Shown one piece after another: positions 10,724 to 21,746 of a stretch of 64,000 nucleotides of DNA. Below the pieces are notes generated by a model that worked only from the letters and a program-made list of their open reading frames with translations, was not told the DNA's origin and did not search any database. Positions within the stretch are counted from its first letter, which is position 1. Each line of letters begins with the position of its first letter. The stretch comes from Leptobrachium leishanense. Its lineage: Eukaryota; Chordata; Amphibia; Anura; Megophryidae. The DNA is taken from NCBI GenBank assembly GCA_009667805.1, contig CM019064.1:74956400-75020399 (forward strand), written 5' to 3'. The position numbers and the translations under genes are program-made.

Positions 10724-11040
10724 ATAGTGCTTTAACTGCAGACTGTCAGCTTTATTTTGAGGGTGTGTACATCCAACTCAGGTGAACGGTGTAGGACTTA
10801 CAGCAGTTTGCAGATGTGCCTCCCACTTGTTAAGGGACCAAAGGTAATGGGACAGAATAATAATCATAAATCAAACTTTCCCTTCTTAATACTTGGTTGC
10901 AAATCCTTTGCAGTCAATCACAGCCTGAAGTCTAGAACGCATAGACATCACCAGAAGCTGGGTTTCATCCCTGGTGACGCTCTGCCAGGCCTCTACTGCA
11001 ACTGTCTTCAGTTCCTGCTTGTTCTTGGGGCATTTTCCCT

Positions 11041-11914
11041 TTAGTTTTTTGTCTTCAGCAAGTGAAATGCATGCTCAATGGGATTCAGGTCAGGTGATTG
11101 ACTTGACCATTGCATAACATTCCACTTCTGTCCCTTCAAAAACTCTTTGGTTGCTTTTGCAGTATGCTTTGGGTCATTGTCCATCTGCACTGTGAAGCGC
11201 CGTACAATGAGTTCTGCAGCATTTGGCTGAATGTGAGCAGATAATATTGCCCGAAACACTTCAGAATTCATCCTGCTGCTTTTGTTAGCAGTCACATCAT
11301 CAATAAATACAAGAGAACCAGTTCCATTGGCAGCCATACATGCCCATGCCATGACACTACCACCACCATGCTTCATTGATGATGTGGTATGCTTAGGATC
11401 ATGAGCAGTTCCTTTCCTTCTCTATACTCTTCTCTTCCCATCACTCGGGTACAAATTGATCTTGGTCTCATCTGTCCATAGGATCTTGTTCCAGAACTGT
11501 GAAGGCTTTGTTAGGTGTGGTTTGGCAAACTCTAATCTGGCCTTCCTGTTTTTGAGGCTCTACATCTTGTGGTGAACCCTCTGTATTCACTCTGGTGAAG
11601 TCTTCTCTTGATTGTCGACTTTGACACACATACACCTACCTCCTGGAGAGTGTTCTTGATCTGGCCAACTGTTGTGAAGGGTGTTTTCTTCACCAGGGAA
11701 AGAATTTTTTGGTCATCCACCACAGTTGTTTTCCATGGTCTCTCGGGTCTTTTGGTGTTGCTGAGCTCACGGTGCGTTCCTTCTTTTTGAGAATGTTCCA
11801 AACAGTTGTTTTGGCCACGCCTAATGTTTTTGCTATCTCTCTGATCGGTTTATTTTGTTTCTTCAGCCTAATGATGGCTTGCTTCACTGATAGTGACAGC
11901 TCTTTGGATCTCAT
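11041..11914 (-). pseudogene. Tc1-type transposase of element B, broken
   Basis: Cut-and-paste DD34E transposase relic. The probable start is the ATG at 11914-11912 (MRSKELSLSVKQ). The N-terminal paired-type helix-turn-helix runs to about 11700, where the frame shifts, and the second helix-turn-helix continues to 11532 (SKSTIKRRLH). The first catalytic D is in DETKINLYPSDG near 11475. A TAG at 11424-11422 replaces the usual Trp codon. The C-terminal part (11376-11041) keeps the second D in QMDNDPKHTA and the last pair in SPDLNPIEHAF. Length without damage would be about 290-340 residues, typical for the family. Confidence 0.88.
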
Positions 11915-12447
11915 CTTGAGAGTTGACAGCAACAGATTCCAAATGCAAATAGCACACTTGAAATTAACTCTGGGCCTTTTATCTGCACATTTTAATTGGG
12001 GTAAAAAGGGAATATCACATACCTGGCCATGGAACAGCTGAGAAGCCAATTGTCCCATTACCTTTGGTACCTTAACAAGTGGGAGGCACATCTGCAAACT
12101 GCTGTAAGTCCTACACCGTTCACCTGAGTTGGATGTACATACCCTCAAATTAAAGCTGACAGTCTGCAGTTAAATCACATTGTGTTTGTTTCATTCCAAC
12201 TCCATTGTGGTGGTGTATAGAGCCAAAGATGTTAGAATTGTGTTGATGTCCCAATATTTCTGGACCTGACTGTATATGAGATAGTTCAAGCTGTGATTTG
12301 TCATAATTGTGATGATTATGGCTTACAACTCATGAAAACCCCAAATCCACAATTTCCGAAAATTAGAATATTACATGCAATCAATAAAACAAGGATTGTA
12401 CATAGAACAATATCGGACCTCTGAAAAGTATAAGCATGCATATGTAC

Positions 12448-13453
12448 TCAGTACTTGGTTTGGGGCCCTTTTGCAGAAATTACTACCTCAATGCGGCGTG
12501 GCATGGAGGCTATCAGCCTGTGGCACTGCTGAGGTGTTATGGAAGACCAGGATGCTTCAATAGCGGCCTTCAGCTCTTCTGCATTGTTTGGTCTCATGTC
12601 TCTCATCTTTCTCTTGGCAATGCTCCATAGATTCTCTATGGGGTTCAGGTCAGGCGAGTTTGCTGGCCAATCAAGCACAGTAATCCCACGGTTATTGAAC
12701 CAGGTTTTTGTGCTTTTGGCAGTGTAGACAGATGCCAAGTCCTGCTGGAAAATTAAGTCAGCATCCCCATAAAGCTTGTCTGCGGAAGGAAGCATGAAGT
12801 GCTCCAAAATCTCCTGGTAGATGGCTGCGTTGACCCTGGACTTAATGAAGCACAGTGGACCAACATCAGCAGATGACATGGCTCCTCAAATCAACACAGA
12901 CTGTGGAAACTTCACACTGGAGCATCTTGCAGTGTGTGCCTCTCCATTCTTCCTCCATACTCTGGGTCCTTGGTTTCCAAATGAGATGCAAAAGTTTCTC
13001 TCATCAGAAAAGAGGACTTTGGACTTTGGACCACTGAGCAACAGACCAGGTCTGTTTTTCTTTAGCCCAAGTAAGACACTTCTGATGTTGTTTGTTGTTC
13101 AGGAGCGGCTTGACAAGAGGAATACGACATTTGAAGCCCATGTCCAGGATCCGTCTATGTGTGGTGGCTCTTGATACACTGACTCCAGCCTCAGTCCACT
13201 CCTTGTGAAAGTCCCCAACACTTTTGAATGGCCTTTTCCTGACAATCCTCTCCAGGCTGCGGTCATCCCTGCTGCTTGTGCACCTTTTCCTTCCACACTT
13301 TTCCCTTCCACATAACTTTCTATTAATGTGCTTTGATACAGCACTTTGGGAACATCCAACTTCTTTTGCAATTACTTCTTGAGGCTTTCCCTCCTTATGG
13401 AGAGTGAGAATGATGGTTTTCTGCACAACTGTCAGGTCAGCAGTCTTTCCCAT
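12448..13453 (-). pseudogene. Tc1-type transposase of element A, broken
   Basis: DD34E transposase relic. The ATG at 13453-13451 (MGKTADLTVVQK) is followed by helix-turn-helix motifs (EVGCSQSAVSKHINRK and VSRATTHRRILDMG). A frameshift near 13013 falls just before the first catalytic D (SDE). A TGA at 12888-12886 replaces a Trp codon. The remaining C-terminal part (12879-12448) has the second D in FQQDLASVYTAKST and the final D and E in SPDLNPIENLW, 34 residues apart. In most relatives the first of these reads FQQDNAP, so this copy also has a changed residue beside the catalytic Asp. It is inactive. Confidence 0.9.
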
Positions 13454-13495
13454 GATTGTGATTCCTACCGAACCAGACTGAGAGACCATTTAAAG

Positions 13496-14239
13496 CAGGG
13501 GTGGGCAATTTTTTTAGCTCGGGGGCCACTTTGTGGGAGCGGAGGTTAGCTGAGGGCCGCACTTGCCCCCAGAACTAATTACAGCCAGACACGTGCCCCC
13601 AGCTCACATGGATATATTGCCCCAGGCCAGCTTACATGGATATATTTGCCCCCAGCTCACATGGATATATTTGCCCCAGCTCACATGGATATATTTGCCC
13701 CAGCTCACATGGATATATTGCCCCCAGCTCATATGGATATATTGCCCCCAGCTAATATGGATATATTTGCCCCCTGCTCACATGGATATATTGCCCCCAG
13801 CTCACATGGATATATTTGCCCCAGCTCATATGGATATATTTGCCCCAGCTCACATGGATATATTGCCCCCAGCTCATATGGATATATTGCCCCCAGCTCA
13901 CATGGGTATATTTGCCCCCAGCTCACCACTCCTGTCTGCTCTGCTCTCTGCTGTCCCCGAGAAAATATTGCCGGCGGCCGCGTGCTTTTTCGACCCTACG
14001 AGTGGCCGCCAGCATAAAGCTCTGTCGCTCACCTGGGATATATCCACCAGCCAGCCGCGATCTCGCGAGACCTCGGCTGTCTGTTGCATCCCAGGCGAGC
14101 GGCCGAGCTTCATGCCAGCAGCCGCTTGTAGGAGGATAGTAATGTGGCCGCCGGCAATGACTTGAGCCCTGCTTGGCGGGCCGCAAAAACTCTGTGGCGG
14201 GCTGCATGTGGCCCACGGGCCGCAATTTGCCCACCCCTG
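13496..14239. mobile_element. hAT-type MITE carrying a minisatellite
   Basis: CAGGGGTGGGCAATTTTTTT...AATTTGCCCACCCCTG, Charlie-like ends, with a perfect 8-bp duplication ATTTAAAG (13488-13495 and 14240-14247). Near each end it has mirrored GGGGGCCAC / GGCCCACGGGCC stretches. It lies in Tc1 element A just upstream of the transposase start. The central third is a 23-24-bp minisatellite, and the right third is GC-rich. Confidence 0.9.
13588..13925. repeat. 23-24-bp minisatellite
   Basis: About 14 units of CCCCAGCTCACATGGATATA followed by TTTG/TTG. Units vary in CACATGG versus CATATGG and in the number of C and T. Because 24 is divisible by 3, the array creates long open frames in several phases (His-Met-Asp-Ile repeats). 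These are artefacts. Confidence 0.95.
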
Positions 14240-14510
14240 ATTTAAAGGCTCAGGAACCCTTTGCAGGTGTTATGGCTTAATTTGGTGATTAGAGTGGGAC
14301 ACTTTGAGCCTAGAATATTGCACATTTTCACAATATTCTAATTTTATGAGATTGTGGATTTGGGGTTTTCATGAGCTGTAAACCATAATCATCACAATTA
14401 TGACAAATCACGGCTTGAACTATCTCATATATTAGTTTCACCTTTTAAGCTGCATTACTGAAATAAATTAACTTTTGCACGATATTCTAATTTTTCGCGT
14501 TTCACCTGTA

Positions 14511-15713
14511 TAACCAGACAACGTTTTGCATACCTCAAATGAAGCTTGAAATCGTATTTTGTGACACAACAATATAATATTGCATAAAAATTTCTAAATG
14601 GGCCAACAAATACTGAACTTGTGCAAATTCACAAAACCGTTAAAGTAAGGCGACAAGAAGGCAGTGATAATCAGCCTCTTCAAAGTAAAATTCTCCTAGT
14701 TAAAATGCCAATGGTAAAACCACACGTGCAAAAGCATATATAAAGTGCTTGTGCTCATAGATGAAATCCTCTTATTAAGTGGATACACAAAAAGTGCCAA
14801 TGAAAAGTGCACAAAAAGTCAGAGGTAATAACTTCTCAAAATAAAATGTTCATTACTAGGTGATTCCTAAATCACAATAAGTGCACGTGCAAAAGTGCGA
14901 AAGGATGATAAATTCATATAAATGTTCACAAGTCACTGTAAAGCAGATTGATCGCGCTGTGGAGATTAATCTGTTTTCCAGTGACTGTTTCCCAAAAAAA
15001 TGTTAAACTGACAAAAATAGCTTCAAAGTGAAGAGGATAGACAAATGTTACTTTTTGTTATTAGTTTGTTATTGCTGTGAATGCCAGATTCCAATATTTC
15101 ATTCAAAGCTTTTTATTTTCCATATGTACCATTTACAGTTTATTCTACTACTCTGAGATGAAATATTTATTTCTGATACATGATGCAGGTTTTCCTTCTC
15201 CATGGTTATAAAAACTCATTATCATCCACAATTACCACACAAAGACAAACCAATTGTCTGATATATACCATCCTAGCTAAAACGGTGATAGTTCTTTATT
15301 TTCATACAAAATTATTTATGGGGTAACAATAACAGGCTGCAGCTCCGAGGCCTTTTCTATGTTTTTGTCATTGTGCCTGATTCCTGTGGGCATAGACTAA
15401 ACTCTAAACAGCAGGCATCCTAATGAGTCCCATCATCTTTTCATTTACACAAAACAAGCTGAGAAAGTGCTATAATTGCTTTGTTGCCTTAACAACCTTT
15501 TATGAACATAAAATAAAAAATAAAAAACAACTCATGTCATGGACATCAGAATCTCTCCACAAAAAAAATCTAAATCCTGCTGAATTTACGTTGTAGTGGT
15601 TCATGTAATAAAGATGGATAGATACATAAATAAAGACGGTTTGAGGAGGGAGGAGCTTCTGAGACCAGCCATGTGGATTGTCCTCCTATATTCTTGGTGG
15701 AATACGGCGAGTT
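14511..15713. other. No recognised feature
   Basis: AT-rich DNA. Words such as AAAAGTGC and AGTGCACAAAAAGT recur loosely between 14730 and 14910, but there is no regular period. No frame with a known motif. Confidence 0.5.
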
Positions 15714-15721
15714 TGTGCGTA

Positions 15722-15843
15722 AAGGAATCTCAAACTCAGCCCCCCAGACATTGATGCCTACAATTCCCAAAATTCTTTGAATGCAACAAATGGCCAGAGA
15801 CTATAGGAGTTAAACTGGGGGGGATCAGCGTTTGAGATCCCTG
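15722..15843. mobile_element. Short hAT-type MITE
   Basis: A palindromic unit of about 122 bp, AAGGAATCTCAAACTCAGCC...GCGTTTGAGATCCCTG. It belongs to the family of the 1416 and 42692 MITEs (shared ACAATTCCCAAAATTCT core). No clear 8-bp duplication is left. Confidence 0.6.
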
Positions 15844-16250
15844 CGCTACATATAGGGGGACTGAAAGGTCTAGGTACACAGCAATAGTAATTATGAATTT
15901 TGGTCTCTATTTAATCTGGTTAGATCAGCAAAATTGGGTTTTTGCGGCTATATGGCTATTTTTCAGCTAAGCAGATTCAATCAAGGGCATATTAGCATTT
16001 TGATACCCCTTAAAATTGTGTGTCAGTTATTGGTATTGGCGCCTATACTCACTAATGGAAATTTCAGCTTTATTGCTTCAATTTAATTTTATCGGTAAGC
16101 CAAATGCAAGAAAAATATCACGTGCTGAAAGGTGCTGATAAATGGCTCCTCGGCCAGGGAAAATTGAAATCACACTGAAACACTAGTGTTAAATATTACT
16201 GTGGGTTTACCACTTCTGCACAAAGTTTGGAGATTTGTTTAAATAATGTA
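15844..16250. other. No recognised feature
   Basis: AT-rich sequence without a supported frame or repeat. Confidence 0.5.
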
Positions 16251-16344
16251 ACTAAAAAGAAAAACTCCCAAAAGTCGCAGATAAATAAAAGTGTGTGATG
16301 AAAACAATCATTAATATGCTAGGGGTATATATTACAGGGGATAT
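16250..16344 (+). mobile_element. Possible 5'-side piece of an old L2/CR1-type LINE
   Basis: This 95-bp piece, joined to 21702-21746 across the hAT insertion, can be aligned by eye with 48690-48770 of the better LINE copy. Shared word order includes AACAATCATTAATATGCT versus the copy's AACAAATGCTTATGCC, and GATAT versus GATGT. The match is weak here and stronger at 21702-21746. Confidence 0.35.
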
Positions 16345-16899
16345 TAGGGATGGGCCGAACTCGCTCGAGTTCGGTTCGCCATCAAACCCGAACAATACCC
16401 AAAGTTTGCGTTCGCGTGCGAACATAGTTCGAATCCAATGCAAGTCAATAGGACTCGAAGTTCGTTTTTTTTAGAGTGTCCTCCAAGAGGGCATATATGC
16501 AAGATATTTGCTATAAAAGGTGTATGGGGGTCTGGGTAGTGCCCTGGGGGACAGGAAACAAGGACAAAAAGTTAACAAAAAAAACGTTTTTAAAGGAACA
16601 GTGAGTTTTCCATGAAATAAGGGTTAAAAATAAAAATGAAAAATTCCATCAAATATCGTGCCTAGGAGGTCCCCATAACCTGCCCGTGAAGTGGCGGATT
16701 TTTTGGATGTATAGAAATATGTAAAAACCAAAAAATTACATTTCAAATGACGGTAAATGGTTTTCCTTTAATCTATCCATAAACAACTGCTTGGGGGGCA
16801 GCCTGTATGAAAAGGGGAGACCTTTTAGGACCCGCAGAAGTTTAGTGATTTTTTTGGCTAAATTATTGTGAAACTTATGCAGGCTTTGGATGAAAGTAA

Positions 16900-17240
16900 C
16901 AATAGGTGCTTTAAAATTGGGCCTTTAGCGTCGGCAACAGTGCCGTCACACAGTAACCCCTCTGAGGATATGAATCTGGTCCAGGCGTCAGTGGCAGTGC
17001 ACCCAAATATTGTGCCTTTGGTGGCAGGCCAGCAAGTGCCATCATACAGTAACCCCTCTGTGGTATTGTGGAAGAGTGCAGGGGTGGACCATGCGGTCCT
17101 ATATTAAAAAGATAGGAATCTGGTAATATAGGCGTCAGTGCACACAAATATTGTGCCTTTGGTGCCAGGCCAGCAAGTGCCATTATACAGTAACCCCTAT
17201 GTGGTATTGTGGAAGAGTGCAGTGGTGGAGGTTTTGGGAA
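16900..17240. repeat. About 127-bp repeats in hAT copy 2
   Basis: Two to three units, containing CAGTAACCCCTCTGTGGTAT and AGAGTGCAGGGGTGGACCAT, the reverse complement of the repeats in copy 1. They lie beyond the 3' end of the transposase gene and may be untranslated region. Confidence 0.75.
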
Positions 17241-17272
17241 TGTAGAAGAGATCCCCGATCTATTCAGTTACA

Positions 17273-20194
17273 TCAGTATTCAGCATCAGGGGAGCGATAG
17301 CTGCTGATCCAGGACTGATTAATTTTTATAAATGTCAACCGGGCTACAGAGTCGGTGGACAGATGCACTCTTTTGTCTGTGACAAAACATCCAGTGGCAC
17401 TGAACGTCCTTTCAGAAAGCACGCTGGATGAAGGGCAACCTAGTAGCTGCATGGCATATTGGCTAAATTCTGGCCAGTGATCCAATCTCAACACCCAGTA
17501 AGTCAGTGAATCATCTGCTGTAAAGGTATCCATGTCTGCCCTTGCCCCTAGGTAGTCCTGCACCCTACAGTGAAAACGCTGGCAATGGGTGCCTACATTT
17601 GACATCCCTGGGCGTCATAGACTAAAAAAATTTAAAAAGGCATCAGTCAAGCGGCCCCCTTCACTGCTCTTCCTCTGATCAACCGCAGCCTCAGAAGCAC
17701 CTCTCTCATCACTTGGTAACCTACCAGTGCCTGGAAAGGTGTTACACAAGTGTTGCTTTAGAGCGTCCTCAAGCTGTTTCATCCTGTGCTCCCTCTGTGA
17801 GGGCAGGATGAGCTCTGCAACCTTACCCTTGTATCGTGGATCAAGAAGGGTTGCCAATCAGTAATGATCCCTTTCCTTGATAGCACAAATCCTGCGGTCC
17901 TTTAGCAGGCTTTGCAGGATAAGGGAGCCCATGCAGCATAGGTTGGAGGTGGCATTAGCTTCCGAGTGTTCCTGGTCGCTGAGGATGACCGTATCATGCA
18001 CTTCCTCCTCCCAGCAACGTACTAGACCTTGGGTTTGTGGGGGCACAAAACCCTCCCTTGAGGAATCCCCACCTTCATTGCCCCCACTACTTAAATATTC
18101 CTTCTCTTCCTCATCCTCCTCCTGTCTGATCTGAGGACCCGCAGGAATGCTGTCTGCGTAAAGACTGGGGCCTTGAGAGCTAGGGAAGTCCTCCTCTTCC
18201 TCCCGCTGCTCTGCCTCTAGTGCCACATCTATAATTCCCCGCAGAGTGCGCTCCAGCAGGAACACTAAAGGAATTGTGTCACTGATGCATGCACTGTCCC
18301 TGCTCACCATCCTCGTTGCCTCCTCAAATGGCGACAGTACAGTGCATGCATCCTTGATCATAAGCCACTGCAGGGGGGGAAACAAGTTGACCTGAACCTG
18401 TCCTTGTGCCATACTCACACAGGTAAGGTTGCTGCCATTATCACAGACGACTATTCCCAGCTGAAGCTGGCGTGGTGTTAACCATCTCTGCACCTGCCCC
18501 TGCAGAGCTGACAGAATTTCTGGCCCGGTGTGGCTCCTGTCCCCTAAACAAACCAGCTCAAGCACAGTATAGCATCTTTTTGCTTGAGCCATTGCGTAGC
18601 CCCTGCCACGCGTCGGTTTAACTGCCACTTCGCCAGAGACACAGAAGGAGGAGAAGGAGGAGGAAGAGGTGGTGGAGCAGACAGACCTCATACAAACAGC
18701 TTTCTGGAGGCGTGGTGGATGAGCAAGCTCCAGCACAGAGCCCCGTCCTATATCCCTCCCAGCTGCAAGCAGAGTTACCCAGTGTGTCGTGAAGGAAATG
18801 TAACGGCCCTGTCCATGCTTGCTGGACCACGTGTCGAAAGTGATATGCACCTTGCTGCTGACTGCCTTTCCCAATGACTCCATAACATTGTCTTCAACGT
18901 GCTGGTATAGTGCTGGAATGGCCTTCCGTGAAAAGTACTAGCGTTTCAGAACGTGCCACTGTGGTACAGCACATTCTGCAAATTCACGAAAGGAGGCAGA
19001 GTCCACCAGCTGGAAAGGCAGCAGCTATAATGCGAGTAATTTTGCCAAGCTGGCATTTAGACGCTGTGCATGGGGATGGTTGGGATATTTTTTCTTACGC
19101 TGCAGCAGCTGGGGCAACAAAATCTGAGTGTGGATATTTGCAGCTGGTGATGGGATGCTGTCACATTCTGAGGGAGGACCTGGTACACCCATTACTGTAG
19201 CATCATCCCTGTCAGTGGAGGTTGGAGTCAATGACATGGCAGGACATATAGTGGGGGCAGAGACAGGTGAGGAGGACCTACGCAAAGTGTTGCGCCAACG
19301 GGATGTGTGCCAGGTGGTCATATGTTGCCTCAAGCACGTGGTACCCAAGCGTCCGGTGTCTTTCCCATGCTTGACCCTCTTCTCACATAGCTTACAAATA
19401 GCAACGCTGCGGTTTGCTGCACATTTCGTGAAGAACTCCCAGACAGGAGAGTACCCGGACGTGTGTTGCGAGACAACAGTGCTCTGCACCTGAGCAGCTC
19501 TGACATCTGATGCCTTGGACTGGCTATCGTTGGTCATAGAGGTTGTTGTGCCTCGTTTTTGTTGTGCTTCCTCCTCCTCCTCACTTGACTCCTCTGTTCG
19601 ATCAGGCACCCAGGTGGAGTCAGTGACCTCATCATCGTCATCACCCCCTATCTCCTCGTCACTGGAGCCAACCTGGCAGTATGCTGCAGCTGCCGGGGCA
19701 ACATGAGTCCCAGTTGTTTGTGTGTCACTGCTGGCACCCCCTCCCTCTAGGCTAATTTTACTCCCTTCCTCAACCTCAGAGTTTGAATCAGAGCACTGGA
19801 TTTGCTTTGCATCCTCATGCAGCATGCCACTGTCATTGTAGTCAAACAATTCAGCTGACTCCTCCATGTATGGTGGTGAGGCTACGGCAGGAGTAGCTGT
19901 GGACATGGAGGCTGCATTAGATGCTTTGGCAGCTGAGGTGGACTGTGAACCACTACAAGCCTGGCTGTCAGAGGACTGGGAGGATGATGATGGCCTTGTT
20001 AGCCAATGCACCAAATCCTCTGTATGTTGCTGCTGCATAATACAGCCAGCACCAGTTAGAAAGGACAAGCGTACCCCTGCAGAGGATGCACCACGTCCAC
20101 GACGACCAGGGGCACTTCCTTCCGACACAGAGGCTGCTTGCCCTCTTATCTGTGTCTGGGAGCGTCTGCCTGTCCTTTTTGGTCTTTCTGACAT
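17273..20194 (-). pseudogene. hAT transposase, ZBED type, single open phase with four stops (copy 2)
   Basis: Transposase of a hAT element. The start is the ATG at 20194-20192 (MSERPKRTGRRSQTQ). A low-complexity acidic N-terminal region of about 215 codons (SSDEEIGGDDDDE, SSEEEEE) is followed by a BED zinc finger (VWEFF, CKLC, HMTTWH; Cx2C and Hx4H kept). The RNase-H-like core has the first catalytic D in FDTWSS and the second in VVCDNGSNL. An acid-rich inserted region follows, then LLDPRYKG and the C-terminal dimerisation block (YWVLRLDHWPEF, LGCPSSSVLSERTFS), whose Glu is the expected third acid. The frame stays in one phase for 2,922 nt. It is broken only by TAG (19024-19022, 18940-18938) and TGA (17860-17858, 17617-17615). 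About 100 codons after the second Asp, present in copy 3 (the CLAH and RWNS region), are lost in frame. Confidence 0.92.
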
Positions 20195-20224
20195 GGTGAC
20201 TGATATATAGATTAGAGATATACA

Positions 20225-21345
20225 GAACTCTGATTCAACTCTGGTATAAAGATTGGAGATATGCAGAACTCTGATTCAACTCTGGTATAAAGATTGGAGA
20301 TATGCAGAACTCTGCTATAACTCAGCGAGACACCCTGCTAGCTGTCAGCAGTGACAAGACACAGATTACAACAATTCCCAGATATCTGCTAGAAGTGAGA
20401 CCCCAATAGCTGGCACTGAGAAGACACAGATTACAATTCCCAGAAATTTTATGGAAGTATGTGACACCCCCTGATAGCTGCTTGTCAGTGACTGAGAAGA
20501 CACGGATTACAATTCACATAAATTTTATGGAAGTATGTGACACCTTCTGATAGCTGACTGTCAGTGACTGAGAAGACACGGATTACAATTCACAGAAATT
20601 TTATTGAAGTATGTGACACCCCCTGATAGCTGACTGTCAGTGACTGAGAAGACACGGATTACAGTTCACAGAGATTTTATGGAAGTATGTGACACCTTCT
20701 GATAGCTGACTGTCAGTGACTGAGAAGACACGGATTACAATTCACAGAAATTTTATGGAAGTATGTGACACCCCCTGATAGCTGACTGTCAGTGACTGAG
20801 AAGACACGGATTACAATTCACAGAAATTTTATGTAAGTATGTGACACCCCCTGATAGCTGACTGTCACTGACTGAGAAGACACGGAATACAATTCACAGA
20901 AATTTTATGGAAGTATGTGACACCCCCTGATAGCTGACTGTCACTGACTGAGAAGACACACTTTCCACCACCAATTCCCAGATATCTGCAACAAGTGAGC
21001 CCCCCAAATTGCTGCTGTCACTGACTGAGAAGACACACTTTCCACCACCAATTCCCAGATATCTGCAACAAGTGAGCCCCCCAAATTGCTGCTGTCACTG
21101 AATGAGAAGACACACTTTCCAGCACCAATTCCCAGATATCTGCAACAAGTGAGCCCCCAAATTGCTGCTGTCACTGACTGAGAAGACACACTTTTCACCA
21201 CCAATTCCCAGATATCTGCAACAAGTGAGCCCCCCAAATTGCTGCTGTCACTGACTGAGAAGACACACTTTCCACCAATTCCCAGATATCTGCAACAAGT
21301 GAGACCCCCAATAGCTGTCACTGGCAGTGAGAAGACACACTGACA
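20225..21345. repeat. Subterminal tandem array of hAT copy 2, two repeat classes
   Basis: Class 1 (about 20330-20940): roughly eight 76-bp units containing GAAGACACGGATTACAATTC and GAAGTATGTGACACCCCCTG. Class 2 (about 20940-21320): five 77-bp units containing ACACTTTCCACCACCAATTC and CAGATATCTGCAACAAGTGA. Both keep AGTGA/ACTGAGAAGACAC and are alternative descendants of one ancestral unit. The array lies between promoter and start codon, so it would form the 5' untranslated leader. Confidence 0.9.
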
Positions 21346-21401
21346 GAACAATCTCCTCTCACTCCGGCAGAAAAACACGTGCTGGCTGGGCTGGGTTCAA
21401 G

Positions 21402-21466
21402 CCTTATATAGTGTGCTGCGGGACTTAGCTCTGTGAGCCCATGATTGGGCAAAATTTGCCCAATCA
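21402..21466 (-). promoter_or_regulatory. TATA box and CCAAT palindrome of hAT copy 2
   Basis: CCTTATATAG (21402-21411; CTATATAAGG on the coding strand) and a TGATTGGGCAAAATTTGCCC-type palindrome (21442-21466), arranged as in copies 1 and 3. It would drive leftward transcription across the tandem array into the transposase gene. Confidence 0.7.
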
Positions 21467-21701
21467 GGATTCTGAGCCGTGATTGGCATAGTCTTGCACC
21501 TGTCTTGTGGTCAGGTCCGAGGCTCTAGCCAATTACAAGCTTCAGGGAAGTGGAAAACTGCATTGTGGTCCATAGTGGTGCATTGTGGGCGAACTCGAGA
21601 CGAACACGTGGAAATGTTCGCAGTTCGCGAACTATCGAACATGCGATGTTCGATGCGAACTTTCGAACGCATCGAACCGAACGCCCATCCCTAGTGGATA
21701 T

Positions 21702-21746
21702 ATCTTAACCATGAATTCCAACAAACGTACCTTCAAAAACTTACTA
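21702..21746 (+). mobile_element. Piece of L2/CR1-type LINE between hAT copy 2 and Tigger
   Basis: CAAACGTACCTTCAAAAACTTACTA resembles CAAACACACCTCCAGAAACTTACTA of the LINE at about 48750-48775. The LINE resumes on the other side of the Tigger element at 24327. Confidence 0.6.

Larger units (their letters stand above)
10448..12272 (-). mobile_element. Tc1/mariner element B, inserted in the left arm of element A
   Basis: Ends CAGTCAGGTCCAGAAATATT...AATATTTCTGGACCTGACTG with TA on each side (10446-10447 and 12273-12274). The inverted arms are about 230 bp. Joining the sequence either side restores the element A arm: GAAACTAATA + TATGAGATAG matches the intact right arm near 14420-14440. A 182-bp MITE (10542-10723) interrupts the left arm. 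Element B is therefore younger than A, and the MITE is younger than B. Confidence 0.92.
10369..14508 (-). mobile_element. Tc1/mariner element A, host of a nested series
   Basis: Long inverted ends: CAGATGAAACTCGAAAAATT on the left matches, inverted, CAGGTGAAACGCGAAAAATT on the right. TA dinucleotides flank both (10367-10368 and 14509-14510). The subterminal words TTCATTTATTTCAGTAATGC and TGATGATTATGG are mirrored in both arms. Without insertions it would be about 1.57 kb, normal for Tc1. Element B (10448-12272) sits in its left terminal repeat and a hAT MITE (13496-14239) in its 3' half-arm. Its transposase is on the minus strand and broken. Confidence 0.9.
16345..21693 (-). mobile_element. 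hAT element copy 2 (ZBED-type), nearly complete
   Basis: Ends TAGGGATGGGCCGAAC and, inverted, TAGGGATGGGCGTTCGG. Flanks are GGGGATAT (16337-16344) and GTGGATAT (21694-21701), 7 of 8 bases matching. On the minus strand, reading from 21693, the order is GTTCG-rich arm, CCAAT/TATA promoter, a long two-class subterminal tandem array, transposase gene (20194-17273), ~127-bp repeats, and the second arm. It is 5.3 kb and the best preserved of the family. The transposase frame has no frameshift, only four stop codons and one in-frame deletion. Confidence 0.92.

Noticed and set aside
13563..14165. 200-codon plus-strand frame with repeated His-Met-Asp-Ile units
   Set aside because: It is produced by the 24-bp minisatellite inside a MITE. 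Parallel frames in other phases and on the minus strand show the same repetition.
20941..21378. 145-codon minus-strand frame with repeats of a CRYLGIGGKCVFS type
   Set aside because: It arises from the 77-bp tandem repeats in the hAT leader.
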